The notes under the pieces: generated by a model
What the model was told of the DNA's origin: nothing
Database searches by the model: none
What the model saw: the letters and a program-made list of their open reading frames with translations, nothing else
Assembly: GCA_002433595.1 (NCBI GenBank)
Contig: DJIL01000004.1
Coordinates: 924 to 26,764 of the forward strand
Source: a bacterium UBP8_UBA6595
Lineage (GTDB): Bacteria; Margulisbacteria; Marinamargulisbacteria; UBA6595
Length of the DNA: 25,841 nucleotides
Direction: 5' to 3'
Translations under genes and position numbers: made by a program
Shown here: one piece after another, positions 17,301 to 23,614 of the stretch
How positions within the stretch are numbered: the stretch's first letter is position 1
Layout: every line of letters starts with the position of its first letter

Positions 17301-17897
17301 TTGCCAACCCCCACGGCACCCTTAATTTTAGGCTCTGAATCGCCCTACCGAGCGGCTGTTTTAGCTACCACCGGCTTGCCGTTTACCCAAGCGGCGGCGG
17401 CTATTGATGAGGCTGCCCATAAACACAGCCTGCACACGCAAAGTCCCGAGGCTTTAGCGTTAGGTTTGGCCCATGCCAAAGGCGCCGCGGTCTCCGCATT
17501 GCATCCTGAAGCGATTGTAATTGCCGCGGATCAAGTGTGTGCCTTTGAAAACCAATTACTATCCAAACCCATGACGGCCGATGTGGCCATTCAGCAACTG
17601 ACCCAATTGGCCAATCGATCCCATCAACTGATTAATGGCGTGGTCTTGTATCAGCATGGCAAAGGCCTATGGGGAACCACACACACCTGCACCCTGCATA
17701 TGCGTGCGCTAACCGATGCTGAAATTGCGCATTATGTGCACTGCGATGAACCCTATTTTAGCTGTGGGGCTTACAAATTTGAATCCCTGGGTATCCACTT
17801 ATTTTCTGAGGTTGAGGGTACCAGCGATGCCATTCAAGGGCTCCCATTACTACCCCTATTATCAGCCATGCGCGCGCATGAACTGTATACACTATGA
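17301..17897 (+). CDS. Maf family nucleotide pyrophosphatase, YceF type
   Basis: A 198-aa house-cleaning pyrophosphatase of the Maf fold. It shows LILGSESPYRAAVL at the start, the catalytic VIAADQVC segment, LLSKPMTADVAIQQL, and a C-terminal DEPYFSCGAYKFESLGI...EVEGTSDAIQGLPLLPL. That last segment looks closer to YceF (active on 7-methyl-GTP) than to the dTTP/UTP-type Maf, which has a WxDKAGAY motif there. The only plausible start is TTG at 17301, five bases after the folE stop, because a stop lies in frame just upstream. No Shine-Dalgarno is seen, so translation probably depends on coupling to folE. Its last 6 bp overlap the convergent lipocalin gene. Confidence 0.87.
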   Translation: MPTPTAPLILGSESPYRAAVLATTGLPFTQAAAAIDEAAHKHSLHTQSPEALALGLAHAKGAAVSALHPEAIVIAADQVCAFENQLLSKPMTADVAIQQLTQLANRSHQLINGVVLYQHGKGLWGTTHTCTLHMRALTDAEIAHYVHCDEPYFSCGAYKFESLGIHLFSEVEGTSDAIQGLPLLPLLSAMRAHELYTL

Positions 17898-18425
17898 CGC
17901 GGGTTTCGAACCGGTCTTAATCATTCCCTCTATTGAATACCCGTTGCGCGTCAATACGGCTATAGCTGCTTGCATACTGCTCTTGGATATAGTTGGCGTT
18001 CGCGCCAACACCCAGGCATACTGCTGCTTAGCATCCCCAACGACAGCCACCGAATAGTCCGCATCAATGGCTAGTACCCAATACGCCCCCCATATGGGAC
18101 GAATCCCCAAAATGCGAAAAAAACTCACTTCCAATTTGCCCGGTTGATTGGGGTCTGGCTGCCGGGCAATGCCCCGAGCCGTTTTACGCTTACCGTTAGC
18201 CGTCTCGCACTGATTTTCAACCGATAACCGCCCGGAATCTAGACGCTGATACCGCGCCACGGCCGCCTGAACACACGCTTTTTGAAACCGATTGGGCATC
18301 CGGGCGACTTCATACCATGTGCCCTGGTATCGGTTCAAGTCCAGCTCAAGCACCGGTATTGGCAAGGCTGTCACTAACGCACTGACTGTCATACCAATTG
18401 CCACTAATACAATTCGAATACTCAC
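17892..18425 (-). CDS. Blc-like bacterial lipocalin
   Basis: A 177-aa lipocalin. It has an N-terminal signal-like hydrophobic stretch (VLVAIGMTVSALVTAL) without a lipobox cysteine, so it is predicted secreted or periplasmic rather than a lipoprotein like E. coli Blc. The lipocalin motif GTWYEVARMP (about 35-44), a NQCET strand, WGAYWVLAID and WVLARTP are all typical of the Blc/apolipoprotein D group. Such proteins bind lipids or lysophospholipids, and the ligand here is unknown. The start is a GTG, the only reasonable one upstream of the signal, with TAAGAT ending 7 nt before it and no Shine-Dalgarno. Its 3' end overlaps maf by 6 bp. Confidence 0.9.
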   Translation of the reverse strand: MSIRIVLVAIGMTVSALVTALPIPVLELDLNRYQGTWYEVARMPNRFQKACVQAAVARYQRLDSGRLSVENQCETANGKRKTARGIARQPDPNQPGKLEVSFFRILGIRPIWGAYWVLAIDADYSVAVVGDAKQQYAWVLARTPTISKSSMQAAIAVLTRNGYSIEGMIKTGSKPAS

Positions 18426-18432
18426 GTCAGTT

Positions 18433-18452
18433 ATCTTACCGGAATTGTAGCA
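18433..18452 (-). promoter_or_regulatory. Lipocalin promoter -10 elements (two alternatives)
   Basis: On the minus strand TGCTACAAT (complement of 18444-18452) is an extended -10 that would give a leader of about 11 nt. TAAGAT (complement of 18433-18438) lies exactly 7 nt before the GTG and would give a leaderless transcript. No good -35 is seen for either. Confidence 0.4.
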
Positions 18453-18457
18453 TCAAT

Positions 18458-18487
18458 AAAACCCAAAACCTGAAAACCCAAAACCTG
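18458..18487. repeat. Perfect 15-bp tandem duplication between lipocalin and selO
   Basis: AAAACCCAAAACCTG occurs at 18458-18472 and again, identical, at 18473-18487. The second copy ends inside the selO extended -10 (its final TG is the TG of TGCTACACT). It occupies the spacer and -35 region of selO. Confidence 0.95.
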
Positions 18488-18494
18488 CTACACT
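18486..18494 (+). promoter_or_regulatory. Extended -10 of selO
   Basis: TGCTACACT fits TGnTAnnnT. The hexamer TACACT ends 9 nt before the ATG. No Shine-Dalgarno lies in the A/T-rich gap, so the transcript would have almost no leader. The -35 position falls in the 15-bp tandem repeat and is not consensus. Confidence 0.5.
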
Positions 18495-18503
18495 AACTAA
18501 ATT

Positions 18504-19682
18504 ATGAATAATCAGTATTGCGAGTATTTACCCCCGGACGCGTTTCATCGTATTGCGCCCACTCCTGTAAAAAATCCGGAGGTTGTTCTCTTTAATTCAG
18601 CATTGGCCGATCAACTGGGGCTTGGCCACTGGGAACAACGGCCCGATATACTCAGTGGCAACACGGTCCCCGAGGGAGCCACCCCGATTGCCTTGGGCTA
18701 TGCCGGGCACCAATTTGGGCATTGGGTTCCCCAATTGGGCGATGGCCGAGCCGTCCTGTTGGGCCACGTACAGCATCAAAACGGACACTGGGTTGATATT
18801 CAGCTTAAAGGTTCGGGTCGAACACGGTACTCGCGTCAAGGCGATGGCCGTTGTCCCCTGGGTGCAGCGTTACGCGAATACATTATTAGCGAAGCCCTAC
18901 ATGCCCGAAACATTCCCACCACTCGGACCTTGGCCGTTGTGCGTACGGGAGAAACCGTTTATCGAGATACGCCGCAACCTGGGGGCATTGTGGTTCGGGT
19001 TGCCCGTAGCCATATTCGCGTGGGGTCCTTTGAATACTGGGCCACCCATTGGCCGGATACGTTTGAGTCTATTGCCCATGGCGCTATCCGTCACCTTGTG
19101 CCAGACTGTGCCGATTCGGACACCCCATTTATTGACTTTTTTAATCATGTATGTGGGCAACAAGGGGCCCTAATTGCCCAATGGATGGCGGCTGGCTTTG
19201 TGCACGGGGTGATGAACACGGACAACATGAGCCTATCCGGCGAAACGATTGACTTTGGGCCCTGTGCCTTTCGTGACACCGACTACCCCGGACCGGTATT
19301 TAGCCGCATTGACCAGTATGGTCGCTATGCGTATGACCAACAATACCGGATTGGGGAGTGGAACCTGACCCAATTGGGGCATCGGCTATGCGATGCAACC
19401 CCAAATCTTGACCGAAACACCTTGCTTCGTACAGGCCTAACCCACTACCATGCCAACTACGACCGCATGACACACCACTGGGCGGATCACCCCCCAGTCG
19501 AACACCCCCGCAATCACTGGGTCGAGGCCGCAATTAATCAAGCGGTTGAACACGATAACTGGGCATTTTTGCATGCTCTAAATGTCCAGCTAAGCACCCC
19601 CAATACCCACAATCAAAACTTTGAAAAACAGGCCCAATCAATACCTGAAATTGACGACTATTACACCGTATGCGGCACATAA
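18504..19682 (+). CDS. selO: SelO (YdiU) pseudokinase AMPylase, shortened C-terminal region
   Basis: SelO transfers AMP from ATP to proteins, in bacteria linked to redox-stress responses. The 392-aa protein keeps the N-terminal hallmark ALGYAGHQFGHW...QLGDGRA, the LKGSGRTRYSRQGDGR nucleotide-binding block (about 99-114), REYIISEALHA, RVARSHIRVGSFEYW, and the metal/active-site region HGVMNTDNMS...IDFGP. It ends in DDYYTVCGT, with the conserved C-terminal cysteine near the end. E. coli SelO is about 480 residues. The shortfall here lies in the helical region between WNLTQLG and the end, where the family normally has about 80 more residues. The start is the ATG 9 nt after an extended -10 element. 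Confidence 0.93.
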   Translation: MNNQYCEYLPPDAFHRIAPTPVKNPEVVLFNSALADQLGLGHWEQRPDILSGNTVPEGATPIALGYAGHQFGHWVPQLGDGRAVLLGHVQHQNGHWVDIQLKGSGRTRYSRQGDGRCPLGAALREYIISEALHARNIPTTRTLAVVRTGETVYRDTPQPGGIVVRVARSHIRVGSFEYWATHWPDTFESIAHGAIRHLVPDCADSDTPFIDFFNHVCGQQGALIAQWMAAGFVHGVMNTDNMSLSGETIDFGPCAFRDTDYPGPVFSRIDQYGRYAYDQQYRIGEWNLTQLGHRLCDATPNLDRNTLLRTGLTHYHANYDRMTHHWADHPPVEHPRNHWVEAAINQAVEHDNWAFLHALNVQLSTPNTHNQNFEKQAQSIPEIDDYYTVCGT

Positions 19683-19722
19683 ATAATTGCTTTTTTAAAT
19701 AGTCATTGATCGTATCCAGTGG

Positions 19723-19728
19723 TATGAT
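19723..19728 (+). promoter_or_regulatory. -10 element of the ORF6N gene
   Basis: TATGAT ends 7 nt before the ATG at 19736. TAGTCA at 19700-19705, 17 bp upstream, matches four of six -35 positions. No Shine-Dalgarno is present, so a leaderless message is predicted. Confidence 0.45.
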
Positions 19729-19735
19729 AGGCATC

Positions 19736-20290
19736 ATGACACAATCCCACATTCAGCCACTCAGCCCCCCGAGTATTGAGCACTTGATCTACGTTATTCG
19801 AGATCAAAAAGTCATGCTCGATCGAGACCTTTCCAATTTGTACGGCGTTACCAATAAACGGCTCAGCGAACAGATTCGACGCAACCGAAATAAATTCCCC
19901 CATGACTTTATGTTTGAGCTTGACCCCAGCGAAGTTGCAGCCGTGCAGGCGCACCATGCGGCCGCAAATATATCGACAAAGTCGCGGCATGCCCCACGAG
20001 CGTTTACTGAGCACGGTGTGCTCATGATTGCCAATGTGCTCAATAGTGAGCGTGCCAATCAAATGAGCATCCAAATTGTACGCGCCTTTACCCAGTTGCG
20101 AAAACTAATTGCCGATCACGCCGATATTATGGACAAGTTGCACACCATTGATCAAAAACTGATGGACAACGACGCATTCAAAACCAGCGTATACCAGGAC
20201 ATCAAACACCTTTACGATGCTGTGTGGCATTTATTTGAACGCGACACCGCTACAAAACACAAAGAGTTTGGTTTTCGGGCAGAGAAGTAG
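19736..20290 (+). CDS. ORF6N-domain (phage antirepressor-like) DNA-binding protein
   Basis: A 184-aa protein whose first two-thirds matches the ORF6N domain: IEHLIYVIRDQKVMLDRDLSNLYGVTNKRLSEQIRRNRNKFPHDFMFEL (about 16-64), followed by the FTEHGVLMIANVLNSERA segment and IQIVRAFTQLRKL. Such proteins are common in prophages, plasmids and mobile islands, where they are thought to bind DNA as antirepressor-like regulators. The C-terminal 60 residues are helical. No integrase, phage structural gene or repeat boundary is near, so this may be a domesticated relic. I start at the ATG just after the promoter-like -10. An ATG ten codons upstream would begin before that element. Confidence 0.88.
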   Translation: MTQSHIQPLSPPSIEHLIYVIRDQKVMLDRDLSNLYGVTNKRLSEQIRRNRNKFPHDFMFELDPSEVAAVQAHHAAANISTKSRHAPRAFTEHGVLMIANVLNSERANQMSIQIVRAFTQLRKLIADHADIMDKLHTIDQKLMDNDAFKTSVYQDIKHLYDAVWHLFERDTATKHKEFGFRAEK

Positions 20291-20310
20291 CTATTTTTTT
20301 ATTTTTTCAC

Positions 20311-20316
20311 TATAAT
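20311..20316 (+). promoter_or_regulatory. Possible -10 upstream of the repeat-rich gene
   Basis: Consensus TATAAT in a T-rich stretch, about 62 nt before the ATG at 20378. No clear -35 at 16-18 bp. A GAGGAG Shine-Dalgarno at 20362-20367 follows. Confidence 0.4.
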
Positions 20317-20377
20317 AAATTAAGCTATCTTATTATTTAAAAAACAAAAAAAATAGATCTTGAGGAGAGAAAAAGAA

Positions 20378-21463
20378 ATGCAGAATATCCAACCACCTAT
20401 GCAACCCGGCTATCCAATGTCCCCTGCAACACAAAAACAGGCGCAGTCAGAGACTAATTTACAAGAATTTAAGACAAAACTAAATGATTTAAAACTAAAT
20501 GATTTAATTAGCCCTAATAAGTTTAATAGCCCTAATAATTTTAATAAGAACAAGATGGTAACCAATAATGAGTATTTAGTTAACGAGCTATCCGACATTT
20601 ATTTTAGGCATTGCAACACTGATAACAAGCCTTTAAATGAACAACTAAGTACTCTGATAGATAACTGGATTCACGACAACTCTATCCAAAGCACAAGAAT
20701 TGGAACCGGCGAGGCTATTACACATTTACTCCAAAAAAAATACACTGAGAAACAAAACGATAAAAGTCAATGGGAGGCAAAAAAAGCGACTGCCAAAGCG
20801 ACTGCCGCAACCCAAGCGACTGCCAAAGCGACTGCCGCACCCCAAGCGACTGCCGCACCCCCTAAACTCCCTACCCCTAAAAAACCAGCACCCACTAAAC
20901 CAGCAGCACAACGCACACTCAAATTGAGTGATATGCATGACTTACTGGAAGCAATATATCGGTCTGAAGTTTCGAAATCCCAAAAAGAACTGAACGAAGA
21001 ATCGTTTGTTGATTGCGATACTTTCTTAAAAGCTGATTGTGAAGCATTGAAAAATAAAAGCGGACAACTATTGCCTAAACCTGTTCTTGACGCTATCCTT
21101 ACGTATTGTTGTTTCAACAATAATGGTCTAAAACCGGACGCATTAATTAGCGTTTTGAAGCATTTACATACTAAATTTAACGATATTACCTCTACAGATA
21201 ATAAATTATCAATGTATCAGCATGAATTAATTCGGGTTCTTAAAGAAATAGATAATATTTCTACACCACAAAAGCCCAAAAAAGGTGAACAAAAAGAAAC
21301 TAAATCAACGAACTCTGTCGAGGCGGCGATCCTTATTTTTTACAGCTTACTTCCTGAAAATGGCGGTATGGACGTAACCCTTACGGTCTTACTCGATTAT
21401 CTTGGCAAACAAAAGCTTCCCACTAATATGGATACTGCAAAGCGTATCCACTCTCAGACTTAG
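20378..21463 (+). CDS. Unknown repeat-rich protein with Ala/Thr/Pro linker
   Basis: I do not recognise this 361-aa protein. The N-terminus is Pro/Gln/Met-rich (MQNIQPPMQPGYPMSP). It is followed by two short tandem repeats (LNDLKLNDL and SPNKFNSPNNFN, about 34-56), a charged region, and an Ala/Thr/Pro/Lys linker (about 136-178) made of a 10-residue unit repeated about two and a half times. A folded-looking C-terminal part (about 185-361) has helices and the conserved-looking DLLEAIYRSEV, LDAILTYCCFNNNG and SVEAAILIFYSLLPENGG segments. There is no signal peptide or membrane helix, so it is likely cytoplasmic, or an effector if secreted by a signal I cannot see. GAGGAG lies 10 nt before ATG. The base composition is more A-rich than its neighbours. 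Confidence 0.75.
   Translation: MQNIQPPMQPGYPMSPATQKQAQSETNLQEFKTKLNDLKLNDLISPNKFNSPNNFNKNKMVTNNEYLVNELSDIYFRHCNTDNKPLNEQLSTLIDNWIHDNSIQSTRIGTGEAITHLLQKKYTEKQNDKSQWEAKKATAKATAATQATAKATAAPQATAAPPKLPTPKKPAPTKPAAQRTLKLSDMHDLLEAIYRSEVSKSQKELNEESFVDCDTFLKADCEALKNKSGQLLPKPVLDAILTYCCFNNNGLKPDALISVLKHLHTKFNDITSTDNKLSMYQHELIRVLKEIDNISTPQKPKKGEQKETKSTNSVEAAILIFYSLLPENGGMDVTLTVLLDYLGKQKLPTNMDTAKRIHSQT
20477..20545 (+). repeat. Two adjacent in-frame tandem duplications (15 bp and 18 bp)
   Basis: AAACTAAATGATTTA is repeated perfectly at 20477-20491 and 20492-20506. Then AGCCCTAATAAGTTTAAT (20510-20527) is repeated with one mismatch at 20528-20545. Both periods are multiples of three and keep the reading frame. 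Confidence 0.92.
20786..20863 (+). repeat. 30-bp in-frame tandem repeat encoding an Ala/Thr-rich linker
   Basis: A 30-bp unit beginning GCGACTGCCAAAGCGACTGC starts at 20786 and again at 20816 with one base change. A partial third copy starts at 20846 and lacks the first half-unit. Within each unit GCGACTGCC itself is repeated. It encodes (ATAKATAA-Q)-type repeats. Confidence 0.9.
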
Positions 21464-21477
21464 AAACACCCATCACC

Positions 21478-21506
21478 TTTACAATTTATCGCGAACCCGT
21501 CATAAT
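21478..21506 (+). promoter_or_regulatory. Promoter directly abutting the 127-aa membrane protein gene
   Basis: TTTACA (21478-21483), 17-bp spacer, CATAAT (21501-21506). Each hexamer matches consensus at five of six positions. The GTG start codon begins 7 nt after the -10, at the expected transcription start. No Shine-Dalgarno exists. Confidence 0.6.
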
Positions 21507-21513
21507 TTAAATT

Positions 21514-21897
21514 GTGAATCCCTCTTCTTTCCGTGAAGCGTTAGTCCGCTGGTTACTTCGAATTGCCTCTGGCTACTTGCTTTGGTTTGGCATTGCCTTG
21601 TACTTAAACTTTATGTCCGAGGTCAGCGGTGGGCTTATCCACAACGCAGACATTGTCAAAGCCATTGGTTTAGGCTTGATTTTTAGCACTCCTTTGTTTA
21701 TTGCTACCTTCCCCAGTCGCACGCTGTACCATCGATTCATAACCTCAACTTTAATCGTTATGACTGTTTTTTTCTTTTTATTCACGCTAGCAAAACCCGT
21801 TATGCCGTACTATGTTGGGACCGTTAGCTATACGTTAGGAATCCTTTATTTGTTAAAGATAAAATCTGCGGGACAAAAAAACTACACTGCGTCGTAA
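21514..21897 (+). CDS. Small polytopic membrane protein of unknown function
   Basis: I do not recognise this 127-aa protein. It has four hydrophobic segments (about 15-33, 45-68, 74-93 and 97-113) separated by short charged loops and a basic start (REALVRWLLR), suggesting a four-helix inner-membrane protein. The start is a GTG placed exactly where transcription from the strong upstream promoter should begin. It is convergent with rmuC, 8 bp apart at the stop codons. No motif suggests a transporter or enzyme class. Confidence 0.65.
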   Translation: MNPSSFREALVRWLLRIASGYLLWFGIALYLNFMSEVSGGLIHNADIVKAIGLGLIFSTPLFIATFPSRTLYHRFITSTLIVMTVFFFLFTLAKPVMPYYVGTVSYTLGILYLLKIKSAGQKNYTAS

Positions 21898-21905
21898 CGT
21901 GCTCA

Positions 21906-23270
21906 TTACCTGTCGCTAAATGATTCCAGTTGGTCATTGCGACTCTCATGGCTATTAGAAATAGATTTTGTTGCTTTTGCGCCCATGTCTTTTATTTTCT
22001 CGACCTGTCTAATCAGGTTTCCGTTACCTGTAGCCAACTTTTTAACCGTGTTGTCATACGTTCCCATTGCGGTTGTCAGCTGCTTGCCAAGCTTCTTTAA
22101 ATCCTCATGCAACAAGACAAATTTATCATACAGCGCTCCGCCCTGCCGGGCAATTTCCAGCGAGTGTCTATTTTGACGATCTTGTTTCCATATATTGGCG
22201 ATAATTTGTAGGGTTGCTAGCAGTGTTGAGGGGCTTACCATCATGACATTTTTATGTAAGGCATTTAAAAATAGTGACGGGTCGTATTGCAAAGCCAAGC
22301 CGAATGCCGGCTCAATGGGCATAAACATTAGTACAAAATCGGGACTATTGAGTGTATCTAAATTTTGATACTGTTTGCCACTTAACTGCTTAATGTGCGT
22401 TTGTATAGACGCGACATGGTGCTTAAGCGCCCGTTCTTTTTCAGATTCATCCTCTGCAGAAAAATAGCGTTCATACGCAGTCAATGAAACCTTTGAATCT
22501 ATAATAAGGTGTTTCTTTTCTGGCAAGTTTAAAATAACATCTGGATGTTGCCGTTTTCCATCGTCGGTATGAAACGATTCCTGTGTAACAAACTCTTCCC
22601 CTTTTCGAAGCCCTGATTTTTCAAGAATGGTTTCTAATAGCAATTCACCCCAATTACCCTGAGCTTTAGACCCCCCTTTTAATGCAGTGGTTAGGTTTTT
22701 TGCTTCTTTTGCCATTGTTTGATTTAATTGAAACAGCTGGTTTATTTCACCTTTTAGTGACGCTCGTTCGTAGGATTCTTGGGTGTAGGTTTCTTCAACT
22801 TTTTTCTTAAATTCTGTTAGTTTTTCATTAAACGGCTTTAGAACTCCCTCCAAGTTTTCTTGATTTTGCTTGGTAAACCTTGTGGTCTTCTCATCCAATA
22901 TTTTATTTGCTAAATTTTCAAACTGGGTGGTGAATTGCGTTTGCATGTGTTCACGCTCATGGGTTTGCGTCTTCAATTTTTCTTCTAAATTTTTATAATT
23001 TGCGTTTGCTTCAGACAGCTGAGCTTGCAATTCGAATGCTGTTTGCCGTACATGGGCTAACGCTTGTTTGCTTTCGGCTAAATTGTTATTCGATAACCGA
23101 TTCGTTGTTTTCAGTTCTGTAACCTCTATATTTAGCGATTCTAGCCTTTCGCGATGGGCTTGATTATCCGAGTTTTTTGATTGATTAACATGGGCCTTTA
23201 CGCGCCACCCCACCACGAGCCCGATAAGCAATCCAAGCATTAAACAACCACTACTGCTCCACTGAATCAT
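21906..23270 (-). CDS. rmuC: RmuC family protein (DNA recombination-limiting, nuclease-like)
   Basis: A 454-aa protein with an N-terminal membrane anchor (LMLGLLIGLVVGW, about 11-23), a long coiled coil (about 35-190) and the RmuC domain: QGNWGELLLETILEKSGLRKGEEF, HPDVILNLPEKKHLIIDSKVSLTAYERY, and FMPIEPAFGLAL...LFLNALHKNVMMVSPSTLLATL. E. coli RmuC limits rearrangements at inverted repeats. The D...DSK pattern in the domain is consistent with a PD-(D/E)XK-type nuclease core. Length is close to the usual 450-480. An AAAGGAG lies about 12 nt before the ATG, which is a long spacing. A TATACT at the complement of 23311-23316 may be its -10. Confidence 0.95.
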   Translation of the reverse strand: MIQWSSSGCLMLGLLIGLVVGWRVKAHVNQSKNSDNQAHRERLESLNIEVTELKTTNRLSNNNLAESKQALAHVRQTAFELQAQLSEANANYKNLEEKLKTQTHEREHMQTQFTTQFENLANKILDEKTTRFTKQNQENLEGVLKPFNEKLTEFKKKVEETYTQESYERASLKGEINQLFQLNQTMAKEAKNLTTALKGGSKAQGNWGELLLETILEKSGLRKGEEFVTQESFHTDDGKRQHPDVILNLPEKKHLIIDSKVSLTAYERYFSAEDESEKERALKHHVASIQTHIKQLSGKQYQNLDTLNSPDFVLMFMPIEPAFGLALQYDPSLFLNALHKNVMMVSPSTLLATLQIIANIWKQDRQNRHSLEIARQGGALYDKFVLLHEDLKKLGKQLTTAMGTYDNTVKKLATGNGNLIRQVEKIKDMGAKATKSISNSHESRNDQLESFSDR

Positions 23271-23400
23271 TGAATGGACATACTCCTTTTCCTATGGCAT
23301 TAAACAATCCAGTATAGGTCTTGTCTGCTCACTGTATTGTCTTTACCTAAACAAGTGTAGCACACTATTATCGTTATTAATTAAGAAAAACCGAACGGAC

Positions 23401-23430
23401 TTGACTAAAAAGCCAATATTATAGTATAAT
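23401..23430 (+). promoter_or_regulatory. Strong promoter of the DEAD-box helicase gene
   Basis: TTGACT (23401-23406), 18-bp spacer, perfect TATAAT (23425-23430). The predicted start near 23437 leaves a leader of about 164 nt, the longest of any protein gene in the window. Confidence 0.75.
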
Positions 23431-23543
23431 AAAGATTAAATAGTAGCTTTAAATAACACTGTGGAACTAAACGCCTATTCTAATTATTCGTCTAGGAAAA
23501 ATAGTGAGCAAACAGGTCTATTATAAGCATTCGTGGGCTAGCT

Positions 23544-23561
23544 AATTGCAAAGAGGCAATT
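23544..23561 (+). promoter_or_regulatory. Leader hairpin next to the upstream-ORF ribosome site
   Basis: AATTGC and GCAATT pair perfectly around a six-base AAAGAG loop. The 3' arm abuts GAGGA (23562-23566), a Shine-Dalgarno for the short ORF at 23576. A six-pair stem is weak at moderate temperature but would be firmer in the cold. Function is inferred. Confidence 0.35.
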
Positions 23562-23575
23562 GAGGACAAATAAAT

Positions 23576-23614
23576 ATGACTGGAAAACAGAGGCACTTTA
23601 ATGAATTTTATTGA
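23576..23614 (+). CDS. Possible 12-codon upstream ORF overlapping the rhlE start
   Basis: ATG preceded by GAGGA at 9 nt spacing encodes MTGKQRHFNEFY and stops at TGA 14 nt inside rhlE, in a different frame. The arrangement would allow translational coupling or competition with the rhlE start at 23601, which has its own AGAGG 7 nt upstream. No homologue is known to me, and chance occurrence is possible. Confidence 0.3.
   Translation: MTGKQRHFNEFY

Larger units (their letters stand above)
23271..23600. other. 330-bp divergent intergenic region between rmuC and rhlE
   Basis: It holds the rmuC Shine-Dalgarno and a weak rmuC -10 on the left. The middle (23331-23400) shows no feature I can name. 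The right half carries a strong plus-strand promoter and a roughly 160-nt transcribed leader with a hairpin and a possible short ORF. Confidence 0.7.

Noticed and set aside
18583..19173. 196-aa plus-strand frame inside selO
   Set aside because: It overlaps the most conserved part of SelO in another frame and shows no family motif.
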